Source of the DNA: Peptacetobacter sp900550335
GTDB lineage: Bacteria; Bacillota; Clostridia; Peptostreptococcales; Peptostreptococcaceae
Direction of reading: 5' to 3'
Assembly (NCBI RefSeq): GCF_047528295.1
Contig: NZ_CP180001.1
Location: forward strand, 1,364,001-1,428,000
Length of the DNA stretch: 64,000 nt
A program made the translations under genes and the position numbers. The notes under the pieces were generated by a model that made no database searches, was not told where the DNA came from, and worked only from the letters and a program-made list of their open reading frames with translations. Numbering within the stretch: the first letter of the stretch is position 1; each line of letters starts with the position of its first letter. This document shows positions 49,617 to 57,978 of this stretch, piece after piece.

Positions 49617-51065
49617 ATGATAAATAGTGCATTAGATAATTCAACAAAAAAGAGAAAATCATTAGCAGTTACATTTAGGCATTCATTTGTTCTTATAGTA
49701 GTATTTAGCTTAATTTCAACAATAATCACATATTTATTATCTATGTTATTATTTAATTTTGCTCTTAATTCAGAAAAAATAAATCCAGCTAATTATTATG
49801 AAAATAAGATTCCAGCCATTGAGAAATATGTAGAATCGAAGGGAATGGATATTTTAAAAAGAGATAGCGAAACGGAATTAAAAAATATTGTAAAAGGATA
49901 CGATTTTTTCTATCAAGTTGTAGATATAAATAATGAAGAAAAATATACAAATTTTGATAAGAAAGTGTTTAATGATAAGAGTGAATTTCAGAAATCAATT
50001 AATAAGACAATTTCAAAAAATAACTATTATGTAAATAGTATTCCTATATTTGATAAAGAAGGTAATTTAGAAGGTGCAGTTTTGATAATGTATAAAATTA
50101 GCTTGATTGCAGCTAATAGCAATAAAATTCTTCTAAGACTTATTAGTATATTTATAATATTAGTTCCATTTTTATACATTATTTTATTCACTATTATCCT
50201 ATCTAAAAAAATTGCCAAGAAAATTTCAAGGCCAATAAATATTTTGGTGGATGGGACAAATAAGATAAAAGAAAAGAATTTAGATTTTGAGCTTGATTAC
50301 GACGAAGATGATGAGCTTGGAGATTTGTGTAGGGCATTTTCAGACATGAAGGATGAGTTAAAGGATTCTTTATCAAAGCAATGGCAGCTTGAACAGGATA
50401 GAGTAGAAATGGTATCTTCATTGGCTCATGATTTAAAATCTCCACTGTCTATTATAAAAATTTATTCTGAAGCGATATTGGATGATAACAATATAAATAA
50501 GGATACAAAAGAGTATGTTGAGGTCATAGAAAAAAACATAGATAAGAGTGTGTCTCTAGTACAGCAAATGCAGTATACTTCGGAAATAGATAATTCTAAA
50601 TTAGAGGTAAAAAAATTAGAAATAAATATAAGAGAATTTTTAGAAGAAAAAATAGAAGAATATAGATTAAAAGCAAAACAAAAGAAGGCAAGCGTTGATT
50701 TGCATGTAAGTAAAGAAGTACCAGAAATAATTACAGTAGATATAGAAAAGCTAGAGAGAATATTGGATAATGTAGTATTAAATAGTCTACTGTATATAGA
50801 TTTTGGAGGAAAAGTAGAAATAGGTGCTCGTTTTGAAAATGATAAAATAATTTATTCTGTAATTGATGATGGAATAGGATTTGATAAGGAAGATATAGAT
50901 AAAGCTTTTGATAAATTTTATCGAGGTGATAAAGCCAGACAAGGTGTACACTCTGGATTAGGTTTATACATTTCAAAGCAGTTATGTGAGATTTTGGGCG
51001 GTGGAATTAAAATATTTGATGTTGAAAAAGGAAGTAAGATAGAATTTTATCATAATATTTTATAA
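49617..51065 (+). CDS. Sensor histidine kinase (CprK/LanK-like)
   Basis: 482 residues. Two membrane helices (about 22-45 and 163-190) enclose a ~115-residue extracellular sensor loop. Then follow HAMP (about 190-240), a DHp helix with the phospho-acceptor His in SSLAHDLKSPLS, and an ATPase domain (N-box DNVVLNSLLY, G1 IDDGIGFD, F-box FDKFYRG, G2 GLGLYI). ATG 49617 suits the AAAAGG site; an alternative GTG at 49608 overlaps the regulator stop. The loop is longer than in the small intramembrane BceS kinases, as in CprK/SpaK-type peptide sensors. Confidence 0.9.
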   Translation: MINSALDNSTKKRKSLAVTFRHSFVLIVVFSLISTIITYLLSMLLFNFALNSEKINPANYYENKIPAIEKYVESKGMDILKRDSETELKNIVKGYDFFYQVVDINNEEKYTNFDKKVFNDKSEFQKSINKTISKNNYYVNSIPIFDKEGNLEGAVLIMYKISLIAANSNKILLRLISIFIILVPFLYIILFTIILSKKIAKKISRPINILVDGTNKIKEKNLDFELDYDEDDELGDLCRAFSDMKDELKDSLSKQWQLEQDRVEMVSSLAHDLKSPLSIIKIYSEAILDDNNINKDTKEYVEVIEKNIDKSVSLVQQMQYTSEIDNSKLEVKKLEINIREFLEEKIEEYRLKAKQKKASVDLHVSKEVPEIITVDIEKLERILDNVVLNSLLYIDFGGKVEIGARFENDKIIYSVIDDGIGFDKEDIDKAFDKFYRGDKARQGVHSGLGLYISKQLCEILGGGIKIFDVEKGSKIEFYHNIL

Positions 51066-51124
51066 AACTGAGAATAAATAGTATAATGAATATATAGCAA
51101 ATAAACTTGAAAGGATGAACTTAT

Positions 51125-51346
51125 ATGGCAGGTATAAAATACGATATAGTTAAAGAAGTTGGAGTTGTTTCTGAAAATAGCTCAGGGTGGACTAAAGAGA
51201 TAAATCTTATAAGTTGGAATGATAGAGCTCCAAAATACGATATAAGAGATTGGGCTCCAGGACATGAAAAAATGGGAAAAGGAGTAACACTATCTGTAGA
51301 CGAATTAAAAGAATTAAAAAGAATACTAGATGAAATGGATATTTAG
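51125..51346 (+). CDS. YdbC/PC4-family single-stranded DNA-binding protein
   Basis: 73 residues, full length for the bacterial YdbC group of the PC4-like fold (SSGWTKEINLISWNDRAPKYDIRDW then GKGVTLS). Members bind single-stranded DNA and RNA; cellular role unclear. Ribosome-binding site AAAGGATG precedes the ATG. A minisatellite lies directly downstream. Confident family call because the WNDRAPKYDIRDW stretch is characteristic. Confidence 0.88.
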   Translation: MAGIKYDIVKEVGVVSENSSGWTKEINLISWNDRAPKYDIRDWAPGHEKMGKGVTLSVDELKELKRILDEMDI

Positions 51347-51350
51347 ATAT

Positions 51351-51425
51351 AAAAGTATTAAATTAAAAAGTATTAAATTAAAAAGTATTAAATTAAAAAG
51401 TATTAAATTAAAAAATATTAAATTA
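51351..51425. repeat. 15-bp tandem repeat, five copies
   Basis: Five units of AAAAGTATTAAATTA; four are identical and the fifth has one change (G to A at position 5). No spacers, so not CRISPR. It lies between the ydbC stop and the alcohol dehydrogenase gene; probably a slippage minisatellite that may vary in copy number and alter the 5' region of the next gene. Confidence 0.95.
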
Positions 51426-51453
51426 AGTAGATATATAAGGAGATAGGGTAATT

Positions 51454-52569
51454 ATGAAAATGTTTCAAAATATAACACAGGTACATCAGTACAATAATTG
51501 TGACGAATTTATCAAAGAATTTGAAATAGGAGAAAGTGATTTTATTATTGCTACAAAGACAATTTACAATAAATATTTTGCAGAAAAAGGGCTTAAAGCA
51601 AAAGTATTTTTCAAAAGTGATTATGGAAAAGGTGAGCCTACTGATAGAATGGTAAATGCACTTTTAGAAGATTTTAGAAAATCTGGGTGTAGTCGTGTAA
51701 TTGCAATAGGTGGGGGAGCAGTTATAGATATGGCCAAAATTCTTGTTTTAGCAGGAAATGGAGATGCAGCAGATTATTATCAGAAAAAGGTTGAGCTTAA
51801 AAAAGAGCTTCCTATAATAGCTGTACCAACTACATGTGGTGCAGGTAGCGAGGTTAGTAGTGTTACAATAGCTGAATTTGTAGATATGGGGACAAAGATT
51901 GGTCTTGCAGATCCTTCATTATTCCCAGATTATGCTATTATAATTCCAGAACTTTTAACAGAGCTATCATATGACTTTTTTGCAACGAGCGCAATAGATG
52001 CATTAATCCATGCAATTGAGAGCTATGTTTCACCAAAAGCCAATTTATACACAAGAATGTTTGCATGTAAGGCTATGGAAATACTTATTAAAGGATTTAG
52101 ACTTATATCAGAAAATGGGCCAGAGTATAGATTTAATTTATTAGAAGAATTTTTAGTGGCTTCAAATTTAGCTGGAATCTCATTTGCAAATGCAGGAACA
52201 GGTGCGGTGCATGCAATGAGTTATCCTTTAAGCGGTGTCTATCATGTTACACATGGTGAAGCAAACTATCAGTTCTTAACAGAGGTATTTAAACATTATC
52301 AAGCAGCTAACCCAACAGGATTTATTACTGAGCTTAATGAATTTTTAGGAGATATACTTGAATGTAATCCGGATGATGTTTATCCTGAGATTGAGAAGCT
52401 TTTAGACAGTGTAATTGCTAAGAAACCACTTCATGAGTATGGTATGAAAGAGGAAGAGATAGAAAGTTTTGCTGTTAGTGTTGAAAAAAGTCAGCAGCGT
52501 TTGTTAAATCAGAGTTATGTTAAGTTTAGTGTTGAAGAAATGATGGAGATTTATAGAGCTTTATTTTAA
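51454..52569 (+). CDS. Iron-containing alcohol dehydrogenase, 4-hydroxybutyrate dehydrogenase-like
   Basis: 371 residues. Group III iron-dependent dehydrogenase: the cofactor loop is AIGGGAVIDMAK, PTTCGAGSEVSS is the family stretch after it, and metal ligands lie in SAIDALIHAIESYVS and GAVHAMSYPLSG-H. It resembles clostridial 4-hydroxybutyrate dehydrogenases, which reduce succinate semialdehyde in the succinate/4-aminobutyrate-to-butyrate route. No partner genes (abfD, cat2, sucD) lie nearby. AAGGAGAT precedes the ATG. A terminator follows. Confidence 0.85.
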   Translation: MKMFQNITQVHQYNNCDEFIKEFEIGESDFIIATKTIYNKYFAEKGLKAKVFFKSDYGKGEPTDRMVNALLEDFRKSGCSRVIAIGGGAVIDMAKILVLAGNGDAADYYQKKVELKKELPIIAVPTTCGAGSEVSSVTIAEFVDMGTKIGLADPSLFPDYAIIIPELLTELSYDFFATSAIDALIHAIESYVSPKANLYTRMFACKAMEILIKGFRLISENGPEYRFNLLEEFLVASNLAGISFANAGTGAVHAMSYPLSGVYHVTHGEANYQFLTEVFKHYQAANPTGFITELNEFLGDILECNPDDVYPEIEKLLDSVIAKKPLHEYGMKEEEIESFAVSVEKSQQRLLNQSYVKFSVEEMMEIYRALF

Positions 52570-52583
52570 TTAGGAATGTAAGA

Positions 52584-52617
52584 AAGAGGATGAGTAGAAT
52601 TACTCTCCTCTTTTTTT
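52584..52617 (+). terminator. Terminator after the 4-hydroxybutyrate dehydrogenase gene
   Basis: AAGAGGA(T)GAGT pairs with ACTCTCCTCTT, followed by TTTTT. Confidence 0.88.
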
Positions 52618-52674
52618 ATTTTTTGCATTATGATAAAATAAAAAGGATAGTTATAAATAGAAAAGGAGAAAAAA

Positions 52675-52875
52675 ATGGAAACAATTAACATAAACAAAGA
52701 AACAAAAAAACCAAGACAGAAAACACTTGATCCTACAAAACTAGAGATACAGGAACAGTACATGGACAAGGTTAGAGCCATAAACGAAAAATGGGCTAAG
52801 AAAAAAAGAAGAAAACCAACTGTTGGGCTAGGAACATTTGGGTGTCAGATGAACTGGTACACAATGAAGAAATAA
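52675..52875 (+). pseudogene. miaB: 5' fragment of miaB interrupted by the prophage
   Basis: 66 codons with AAAGGAG ribosome-binding site. Residues 22-60 match the start of MiaB (QEQYMDKVRAINEKW, then GTFGCQMN, the first cluster cysteine C57 of the MTTase domain). A normal MiaB has ~430-480 residues and continues with a motif like EHDSE; here six unrelated residues and a stop follow N60. MiaB methylthiolates A37 of tRNAs reading UNN codons. The remainder of the gene should lie at the other prophage end, beyond this window. Confidence 0.88.
52845..52865. other. attL: phage-host junction in miaB
   Basis: MiaB homology ends at codon 60 (52852-52854), and prophage sequence (terminator and integrase) begins within ~20 bp. 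Serine integrases use short cores of two bases with 40-50 bp sites, so the exact crossover cannot be placed. Confidence 0.7.
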
Positions 52876-52920
52876 CCTAGTAATATCAACGCTTTCACGT
52901 TGTTTACTAGGTTATTTTTT
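52874..52920. terminator. Bidirectional terminator at the prophage left end
   Basis: AACCTAGTAA (52874-52883) pairs with TTACTAGGTT (52904-52913), with inner CAACG/CGTTG and a T-run on the plus strand. It ends the miaB fragment transcript and may insulate the integrase gene. Confidence 0.85.
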
Positions 52921-54608
52921 TATTTTTTATATATAAAAGTATGTGTTAATCCATTTTTAAATACTATTGAGTCAACTCTAGCATTTGAGATAATAATTCT
53001 ATCTATTATGTTAGAGAAGAAGTCTTTTAATATTTTTCTACCACCATCAAGAGTCAATTCTCTTACAGTATTATTATCTAAATTTATATTCAAGTTGAAT
53101 AAAAAATCATTCATATTATCAATAAATAAAAAATCAGTATCGCAGTTTAGGTTATTTTTTATCTCTAAAGTTTCTAGCTTGTTTTTTAATTCTTTTATTT
53201 TTTTATCAATATCATTCTTTTTTTCGTAGTACATATTCTCATCCATGTCATGGTCAGAGTATAGGTATAGGTTAATCAATCTCTCTTTAGCTCTTTCAAG
53301 GTTGTTTAAAGATGATGTTATTTTTTCGTGTTCATGTTTTATAAAAGTATTGTTTACATTATCCTCTTTTTCATTATTGTATTCATAAGTTATATCTTGT
53401 TTTGTTTTCTGGAAGTAATTTATAGCTATAAATGTATCTCTGATAGAATCTTCAGTTAGTAGAACATCCTCAAACAAATCTCCAGAAAGTAGTAATGATT
53501 CAAGAGCCTCAGAACTTATACAAACTACATTGAAACTTTTTATAAAGTTAAGAACATAATGCAGAACAAAATCACCAATAGATACATCTGATACAGACAT
53601 CTTGTTGTGACAAGCTCCACCTTTTGTTCTAGCACCACAAACATATCTAGTAGGTCTGTAACCATCACTTCTAGCTCTATCAAGACAAGCTTCAAATTTG
53701 CGACCACAATCTTTACAAACCAATAACCCACCAAATATATGCTGAACATAGTTTTTCTGTCTCCAGCGTGCAGAATTTCTTTTAGAGTTAAATTCTATTA
53801 TTTTGTTACATCTATTCCACTGATCCTTTGATATTATACCTATATGATTATCTTCTTTTATAACCCATTCATCTTTTGATTTCTTTTTCCCTCTACCAGA
53901 TTCACGATAGTTATATCTTAAAGTACCATAATAAAAAGGATTGTGGAGTATATCGCCAACTGTTTTACTGGTCCATGTTCCACCACGTTTGGTAGCTATG
54001 TTATTATCATTTAGAAAGTTTGATATTTTTACAGTTGATTTTACATCTTCATACATATCAAATATGAGATGAATTGTTTTAGCTTCAGACTCGTTGATTA
54101 CAGGATACTTAGTTTCTTCATCATAGTCATAACCCAAAGGAACATTTGCACCATTCCACATACCTCTCTCAGCTCTTGCAAGCATTATTGAAGTAACCCT
54201 CTCAGAAGTAAGTTTCCTTTCAAGCTCCGCAAATACAAGTATTATTTTAAGCATTGCCTCGCCCATAGCAGAACTAGTATCAAACTGTTCATTTTTAGAT
54301 ATAAATGTACAATCATATTTTTTTAGTTCTTCGTACATATCGCAGAAGTCTAGTAAGTTTCTGCTAACTCTATCTATTTTCCATACGAACAGATGAGAGA
54401 ACTCTTTATTTCTAATACGTTCCATCATCTCCTGGAAGGCAGGTCTATTTGTGTTTTTACCACTAAATCCTGCATCTTCAAAGATTTCATAATCATCTAT
54501 ATTAAAAGCATATTTTGCATAGTTTATAAGGTCTTGACGTTGTACTGGTAGTGAGTCCTTATCAATCTGATAAGTAGTACTAACTCTAATATAGAGAGCT
54601 GCTTTCAT
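52920..54608 (-). CDS. Large serine recombinase (integrase)
   Basis: 562 residues. An N-terminal resolvase domain (catalytic Ser10 in YIRVST, Arg in KIDRVSRNLLD) is followed by the Recombinase domain (~165-270) with GTWTSKTVGDILHNP, a zinc ribbon (CKDCGRKF ... YVCGARTKGGACHNK) and a C-terminal coiled coil rich in Lys/Asn. Large serine recombinases insert phage DNA into specific sites without host factors, often inside genes. The ATG at 54608 gives the family start MKAALYIRVST; the frame extends to 54629. It lies beside attL and is oriented outward. The start overlaps the preceding small gene. Confidence 0.95.
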   Translation of the reverse strand: MKAALYIRVSTTYQIDKDSLPVQRQDLINYAKYAFNIDDYEIFEDAGFSGKNTNRPAFQEMMERIRNKEFSHLFVWKIDRVSRNLLDFCDMYEELKKYDCTFISKNEQFDTSSAMGEAMLKIILVFAELERKLTSERVTSIMLARAERGMWNGANVPLGYDYDEETKYPVINESEAKTIHLIFDMYEDVKSTVKISNFLNDNNIATKRGGTWTSKTVGDILHNPFYYGTLRYNYRESGRGKKKSKDEWVIKEDNHIGIISKDQWNRCNKIIEFNSKRNSARWRQKNYVQHIFGGLLVCKDCGRKFEACLDRARSDGYRPTRYVCGARTKGGACHNKMSVSDVSIGDFVLHYVLNFIKSFNVVCISSEALESLLLSGDLFEDVLLTEDSIRDTFIAINYFQKTKQDITYEYNNEKEDNVNNTFIKHEHEKITSSLNNLERAKERLINLYLYSDHDMDENMYYEKKNDIDKKIKELKNKLETLEIKNNLNCDTDFLFIDNMNDFLFNLNINLDNNTVRELTLDGGRKILKDFFSNIIDRIIISNARVDSIVFKNGLTHTFIYKK

Positions 54609-54783
54609 CTTTCTCAAGTACCTCATCATATATATCTAGTAACTTTTTACAAGCAGCAGAGTAGAGAAGTCTTATAAATCGTATGTCATGCTTTAATAGT
54701 ATTTGCTTGAGTGTATTAAGAAATTTTCCACATATTTTTATTTTTAATAGTAATATTTTCCATTGTAGTATTTTGAAATTCAT
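54586..54783 (-). CDS. Small protein overlapping the integrase start
   Basis: 65 residues, ATG at 54783 behind GGAGGTGG, a very strong ribosome-binding site. N-terminal half basic and hydrophobic, C-terminal half acidic (ends EVLEKDESSSLY). The stop lies 22 nt inside the integrase gene, suggesting translational coupling. Not recognised. Because serine integrases need a recombination directionality factor often encoded nearby, this is a candidate, but with no sequence support beyond position. Confidence 0.6.
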   Translation of the reverse strand: MNFKILQWKILLLKIKICGKFLNTLKQILLKHDIRFIRLLYSAACKKLLDIYDEVLEKDESSSLY

Positions 54784-54959
54784 ATATACCACCTCCATGG
54801 AAATATTAAAACATATGTTTGGTAGAAGATAAACCACTAAAAAGTGGTGTTAGAATTAAGAGCATAAAAAGAGTAAAAGATGTATTAAAAAAATAGACTT
54901 TGAACATTATGATATAAGTAATAATTTATTATTAAAATTATACGATTTAGAAAAACTAA

Positions 54960-55001
54960 ATGCCTCTATTGATAATTTTTTATATTCATCAATAGAGGCA
55001 T
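54960..55001 (-). terminator. Hairpin downstream of the ParA cassette
   Basis: A perfect 14-bp inverted repeat ATGCCTCTATTGAT / ATCAATAGAGGCAT just after the 55017 gene stop. No clear T-run, but the position suggests a terminator or mRNA end. The region 54784-55016 otherwise contains no ORF of note. Confidence 0.65.
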
Positions 55002-55016
55002 AATATGAGATTATTT

Positions 55017-55694
55017 TTATTTAAAAAAATCAATAATACTATCAGAATTAATATTAAATTTTTTTCTTAAAGTAATTATATCTGATGATTTAAAATCATA
55101 ATCATGTATATCTAGAATTGTTAATATAATCCTTAAAGAATAGATTAAAAAATTATTTAATTTTTTACTTAGGTTATTAAGTAGATTAGTTTCGTTAGAA
55201 TATAAAATATCACTTAGATAATCAAAATTATTATTTATTATAGGTTCTTTTAAATGTATTTTGTTTGAATTACTAGCATAAATATTAAAGAAAAAATCAA
55301 ATTCATTTTTGAATTTTATATAATATATACTTTTAATAATTTCCTCTTTTAAAAATCTAAAACTTGTACTACTAACCTTATCTAAACTTTTTTCATCTTT
55401 TTTTAGAAAATAATAAACTAGCTTTAAGAATAATTCTGAGGACATTCTTAAGCAAGTATCAATACAAATAGAATCTTTTAATGGTAAGTATAAAAGGATT
55501 CGATATAATGTATTTCTTAAATGACCTAATATAATAGAAAAATCATTTAAATTTTTATTATTAGAAATTTTAATGATAGTATACATAGAAAAATCTATTT
55601 TTTCTAGGCAATCAAAAATTTTATCATAATTCCTAGTATATTTTATATATGGAAAATTTTTCCCTAAAAAATATTTGTACGCATTATCTACCAT
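55017..55694 (-). CDS. Unknown protein C of the ParA-like cassette
   Basis: 225 residues, all-helical in appearance, very rich in Ile, Leu, Asn, Lys, Phe and Tyr; no membrane segment of convincing length and no signal peptide. No family recognised. It overlaps the upstream gene by 11 nt, so the two are translationally coupled. Base composition is more AT-rich than the rest of the phage, suggesting recent acquisition of the cassette. Could be an effector, a partition partner or a superinfection-exclusion protein; none is supported by motif. Confidence 0.7.
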   Translation of the reverse strand: MVDNAYKYFLGKNFPYIKYTRNYDKIFDCLEKIDFSMYTIIKISNNKNLNDFSIILGHLRNTLYRILLYLPLKDSICIDTCLRMSSELFLKLVYYFLKKDEKSLDKVSSTSFRFLKEEIIKSIYYIKFKNEFDFFFNIYASNSNKIHLKEPIINNNFDYLSDILYSNETNLLNNLSKKLNNFLIYSLRIILTILDIHDYDFKSSDIITLRKKFNINSDSIIDFFK

Positions 55695-56061
55695 ATTTTT
55701 TTAGTAATTCCTCCATGTAGTTTTTAGATGAATTAGATTTAGGACTACTTGTTGGTATTTTATAATCTAGCAATTTTGCAAAACAATCAATAAAAATATC
55801 TATTTCATCAGAATTACTTTTTTCTAATACCCTAATAAGTTTACCCAACGAAATAGTTCTACTTTTTAAAAGATATGGTTTAACTTTAATATTTAAAGAA
55901 TCAAATAAAAAATTAAGTTCTTTATTAGATTTGAAAATAGATTTAGAAAGAACTACACTTACTAGAAGAGAATACAATTCCATCCTCTTAATTTCGATTT
56001 CATCTATATTTAAAATTGTTTTTAATTTTTTTTGCCACATTAACATTTCACCTTTACTCAT
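55684..56061 (-). CDS. Unknown protein B of the ParA-like cassette
   Basis: 125 residues, mostly helical, with a Ser/Lys-rich segment (SSPKSNSSKN) before the C-terminal helix. It overlaps the ParA-like gene by 8 nt and the next gene by 11 nt. In par operons the second gene usually encodes a small DNA-binding ParB-like adaptor; no HTH or ParB motif is visible here. Function unknown. Confidence 0.7.
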   Translation of the reverse strand: MSKGEMLMWQKKLKTILNIDEIEIKRMELYSLLVSVVLSKSIFKSNKELNFLFDSLNIKVKPYLLKSRTISLGKLIRVLEKSNSDEIDIFIDCFAKLLDYKIPTSSPKSNSSKNYMEELLKKYGR

Positions 56062-56920
56062 GACTATTAAAACCCTCGACTTTCTTTATAAATTCATTAA
56101 CAATAGACTCTAAATTATTTATGATTTTAGTATCGTTTCTATCATAAATAAATGTTTCTAATTTTGCACCGGATAACTTAGGATAAAAGTAAAACATATT
56201 TTTAAAAAAGTCAATATCTTTTATACTAGATTTTATGTCTAAAATATTTTTTTCTTGTGTCTTATTTTTTGAATCTTCTTCTTTTTTATTGCCAGATTTT
56301 AAAATCTTTGTGAATATAATCCCTAAAGAATCTAATGGTTTTGCTTTAAATAAACTTCTATAGGAATCTTTTATTTGTTCAATTACAGCTTGAAGAAGAT
56401 TGACACCTAAAAGAGAATAAGCATCTGGAGTTACAGGTATAAAATAAAAATCACTTGCTAAAAGTGATGAAACCGTATAAAAAGAATATGTTGGAGGACA
56501 ATCTATAAAAATATAATCATAGTTTTTCCTTAAATTGTGCTCATCTAAAATATTATATAATTTTTGCTCATTAGTACTATTATTATCTCTTTCCATAAAA
56601 ATATTAGATAAAGCTCCAGGTATTATATCTAAATTTTTATTAAGAGTTAGAATTAAATTCTCCAAATTGATTTCAGCTATTCTTGATTTTTTATATAATT
56701 CCTGTATAGAAGGATAAGTAGGATTATCAGATAGCATTGAACCATCTAAAACTTGAAATTTTTCAAAAAATGATTGTGTACAATTTGATTGGGGATCCAT
56801 ATCTATAACAAGTACTTTTTTATTTTTAGCTTCTGAAATAGTATAGGCTATTTCTTTGCAAAGAGTAGTTTTGCAAACCCCACCTTTCATATTTAGGAAA
56901 GATATAACATTTCTTTTCAT
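56054..56920 (-). CDS. ParA/MinD-like ATPase (AAA_31)
   Basis: 288 residues. A deviant Walker A K12-G-G-V-C-K-T-T (with Cys where Gly is more usual), the Walker A' region LVIDMDPQSN and Walker B-like YIFIDCPPTYS identify a ParA-type ATPase, which forms ATP-dependent dimers on DNA or membranes. It is larger than partition ATPases of small plasmids only by a C-terminal extension (LSGAKLETFIYDRND). No ParB or parS-like sites are visible, and an integrated phage has no obvious need for partition; a defence or regulatory role with its two partner genes is possible. Start has GAGGTGAT. Confidence 0.88.
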   Translation of the reverse strand: MKRNVISFLNMKGGVCKTTLCKEIAYTISEAKNKKVLVIDMDPQSNCTQSFFEKFQVLDGSMLSDNPTYPSIQELYKKSRIAEINLENLILTLNKNLDIIPGALSNIFMERDNNSTNEQKLYNILDEHNLRKNYDYIFIDCPPTYSFYTVSSLLASDFYFIPVTPDAYSLLGVNLLQAVIEQIKDSYRSLFKAKPLDSLGIIFTKILKSGNKKEEDSKNKTQEKNILDIKSSIKDIDFFKNMFYFYPKLSGAKLETFIYDRNDTKIINNLESIVNEFIKKVEGFNSHE

Positions 56921-56937
56921 AATATAATCACCTCATT

Positions 56938-57441
56938 TTAAAATTTATTATATATATACACATTGGGATAGTTACTCAAAATGAGATAACGATTATCCGT
57001 TATGTGTAGATAGTCATGGTTAAGCGATAGATAGTAGAAGCTCTGTAGAAGGATGTCCTCGCTTACAGATAGCTCATCAGATAGTTCATGAATATTTGAC
57101 AAGTTTTTCTTTAGAGCTACCATCAGTTCGTCTATAGGAACTAAGAAGTTGCACGCCCACCTTAAAGCCTTGTTTTCACATTTGGCAATAGTCAGCTTAT
57201 CAAAGTAGTTGGTAGGATTAATGTTGTTGCCAGCAGAAGTAAAATGATGTCCAAGTTCTTCAGCTAATACCTCTGTCATATGGATTATATTATCCTTAAG
57301 GAAATTAGCAAGAAGAATCATTCTAATACCATGTCTAGCAACATATAGAGCTTCAGAACGATATTCTGGGATTTCATCAACGAATTTAACAATAATATTT
57401 TCTTTTTCAGCTAAGTCAAGAAGTTGCTCAAACTTAGTCAT
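56938..57441 (-). CDS. ImmA/IrrE family metallopeptidase
   Basis: 167 residues. The zinc site is LAEELGHHFTS, the phage/ICE variant of HExxH with Glu at the first position, and a second acidic region follows. ImmA proteases cleave the cognate phage or ICE repressor to trigger induction. It overlaps the repressor gene by 8 nt and both are on the minus strand, the classic repressor-ImmA pair. Full length for the family. Confidence 0.88.
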   Translation of the reverse strand: MTKFEQLLDLAEKENIIVKFVDEIPEYRSEALYVARHGIRMILLANFLKDNIIHMTEVLAEELGHHFTSAGNNINPTNYFDKLTIAKCENKALRWACNFLVPIDELMVALKKNLSNIHELSDELSVSEDILLQSFYYLSLNHDYLHITDNRYLILSNYPNVYIYNKF

Positions 57442-57790
57442 TTTTCTTTTTCATTTCTTCAAAAATTAAATAGTCAATGAAATCATCAAGTCTTTTTCTA
57501 CCTTCCTCAGAAAGTTGCTGAGTGCGGTCATCAGTATGTGCTGCTATTGTATTTTCTTCATAGTTTCTTATGTTAGTTCTTCCTAGTAGGTAGTCTATAG
57601 AGACACCGAAAAATTCAGCCCAATTTTCTAAAATATTAACCTCAGGTTTTCTTTTGTCATTTTCATACTGTGAAATAGTAGATTTATTAAAAGTAGTATG
57701 ATATTTATCATTAAATATTTGAACAAGTGTATCCTGTGTCATATCTTTTTCATTTCTTAATTCTTTAAAACGCATTCCAAAAGTTGTCAT
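57434..57790 (-). CDS. Phage repressor (Xre-type HTH)
   Basis: 118 residues. HTH_3 domain in residues ~5-70 (RFKELRNEKDMTQDTLVQIF, TISQYENDKRKPEVNIL), then a short acidic helical tail without a peptidase domain. With ImmA next to it and a divergent Cro-like gene it is the lysogeny repressor. Start has AAGGAGG at ~57797-57803. Confidence 0.9.
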   Translation of the reverse strand: MTTFGMRFKELRNEKDMTQDTLVQIFNDKYHTTFNKSTISQYENDKRKPEVNILENWAEFFGVSIDYLLGRTNIRNYEENTIAAHTDDRTQQLSEEGRKRLDDFIDYLIFEEMKKKND

Positions 57791-57832
57791 AAATAATACC
57801 TCCTTATAATTAAAATATAATTCAAGTTTTCG

Positions 57833-57948
57833 TTTACGTAAACTTTAGACAAGGAAATTAATAAAAAGTTTCAAAAAAAGTAAACTTTAAACTTGACAAG
57901 TTTTGTTTATGTGAATATAATTGAATTATAAACTTAGTTCACACAAAC
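57833..57948. promoter_or_regulatory. Lysis/lysogeny control region with promoter and operators
   Basis: The rightward promoter is perfect consensus: TTGACA (57893-57898), 17 bp, TATAAT (57916-57921). Related 12-bp sites GTTTATGTGAAT (57905-57916), GTTCACACAAAC (57937-57948, inverted) and GTTTACGTAACT (57833-57844) flank or overlap it; a further copy lies at 58174-58185. These are likely repressor/Cro operators. Confidence 0.8.
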
Positions 57949-57978
57949 AAAACTAAGTTTTGAAAGAGAGGTGATAAT

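Noticed and set aside
51351..51425. CRISPR-like repetition
   Set aside because: Units are contiguous with no spacers, and no cas genes are present anywhere in the window.
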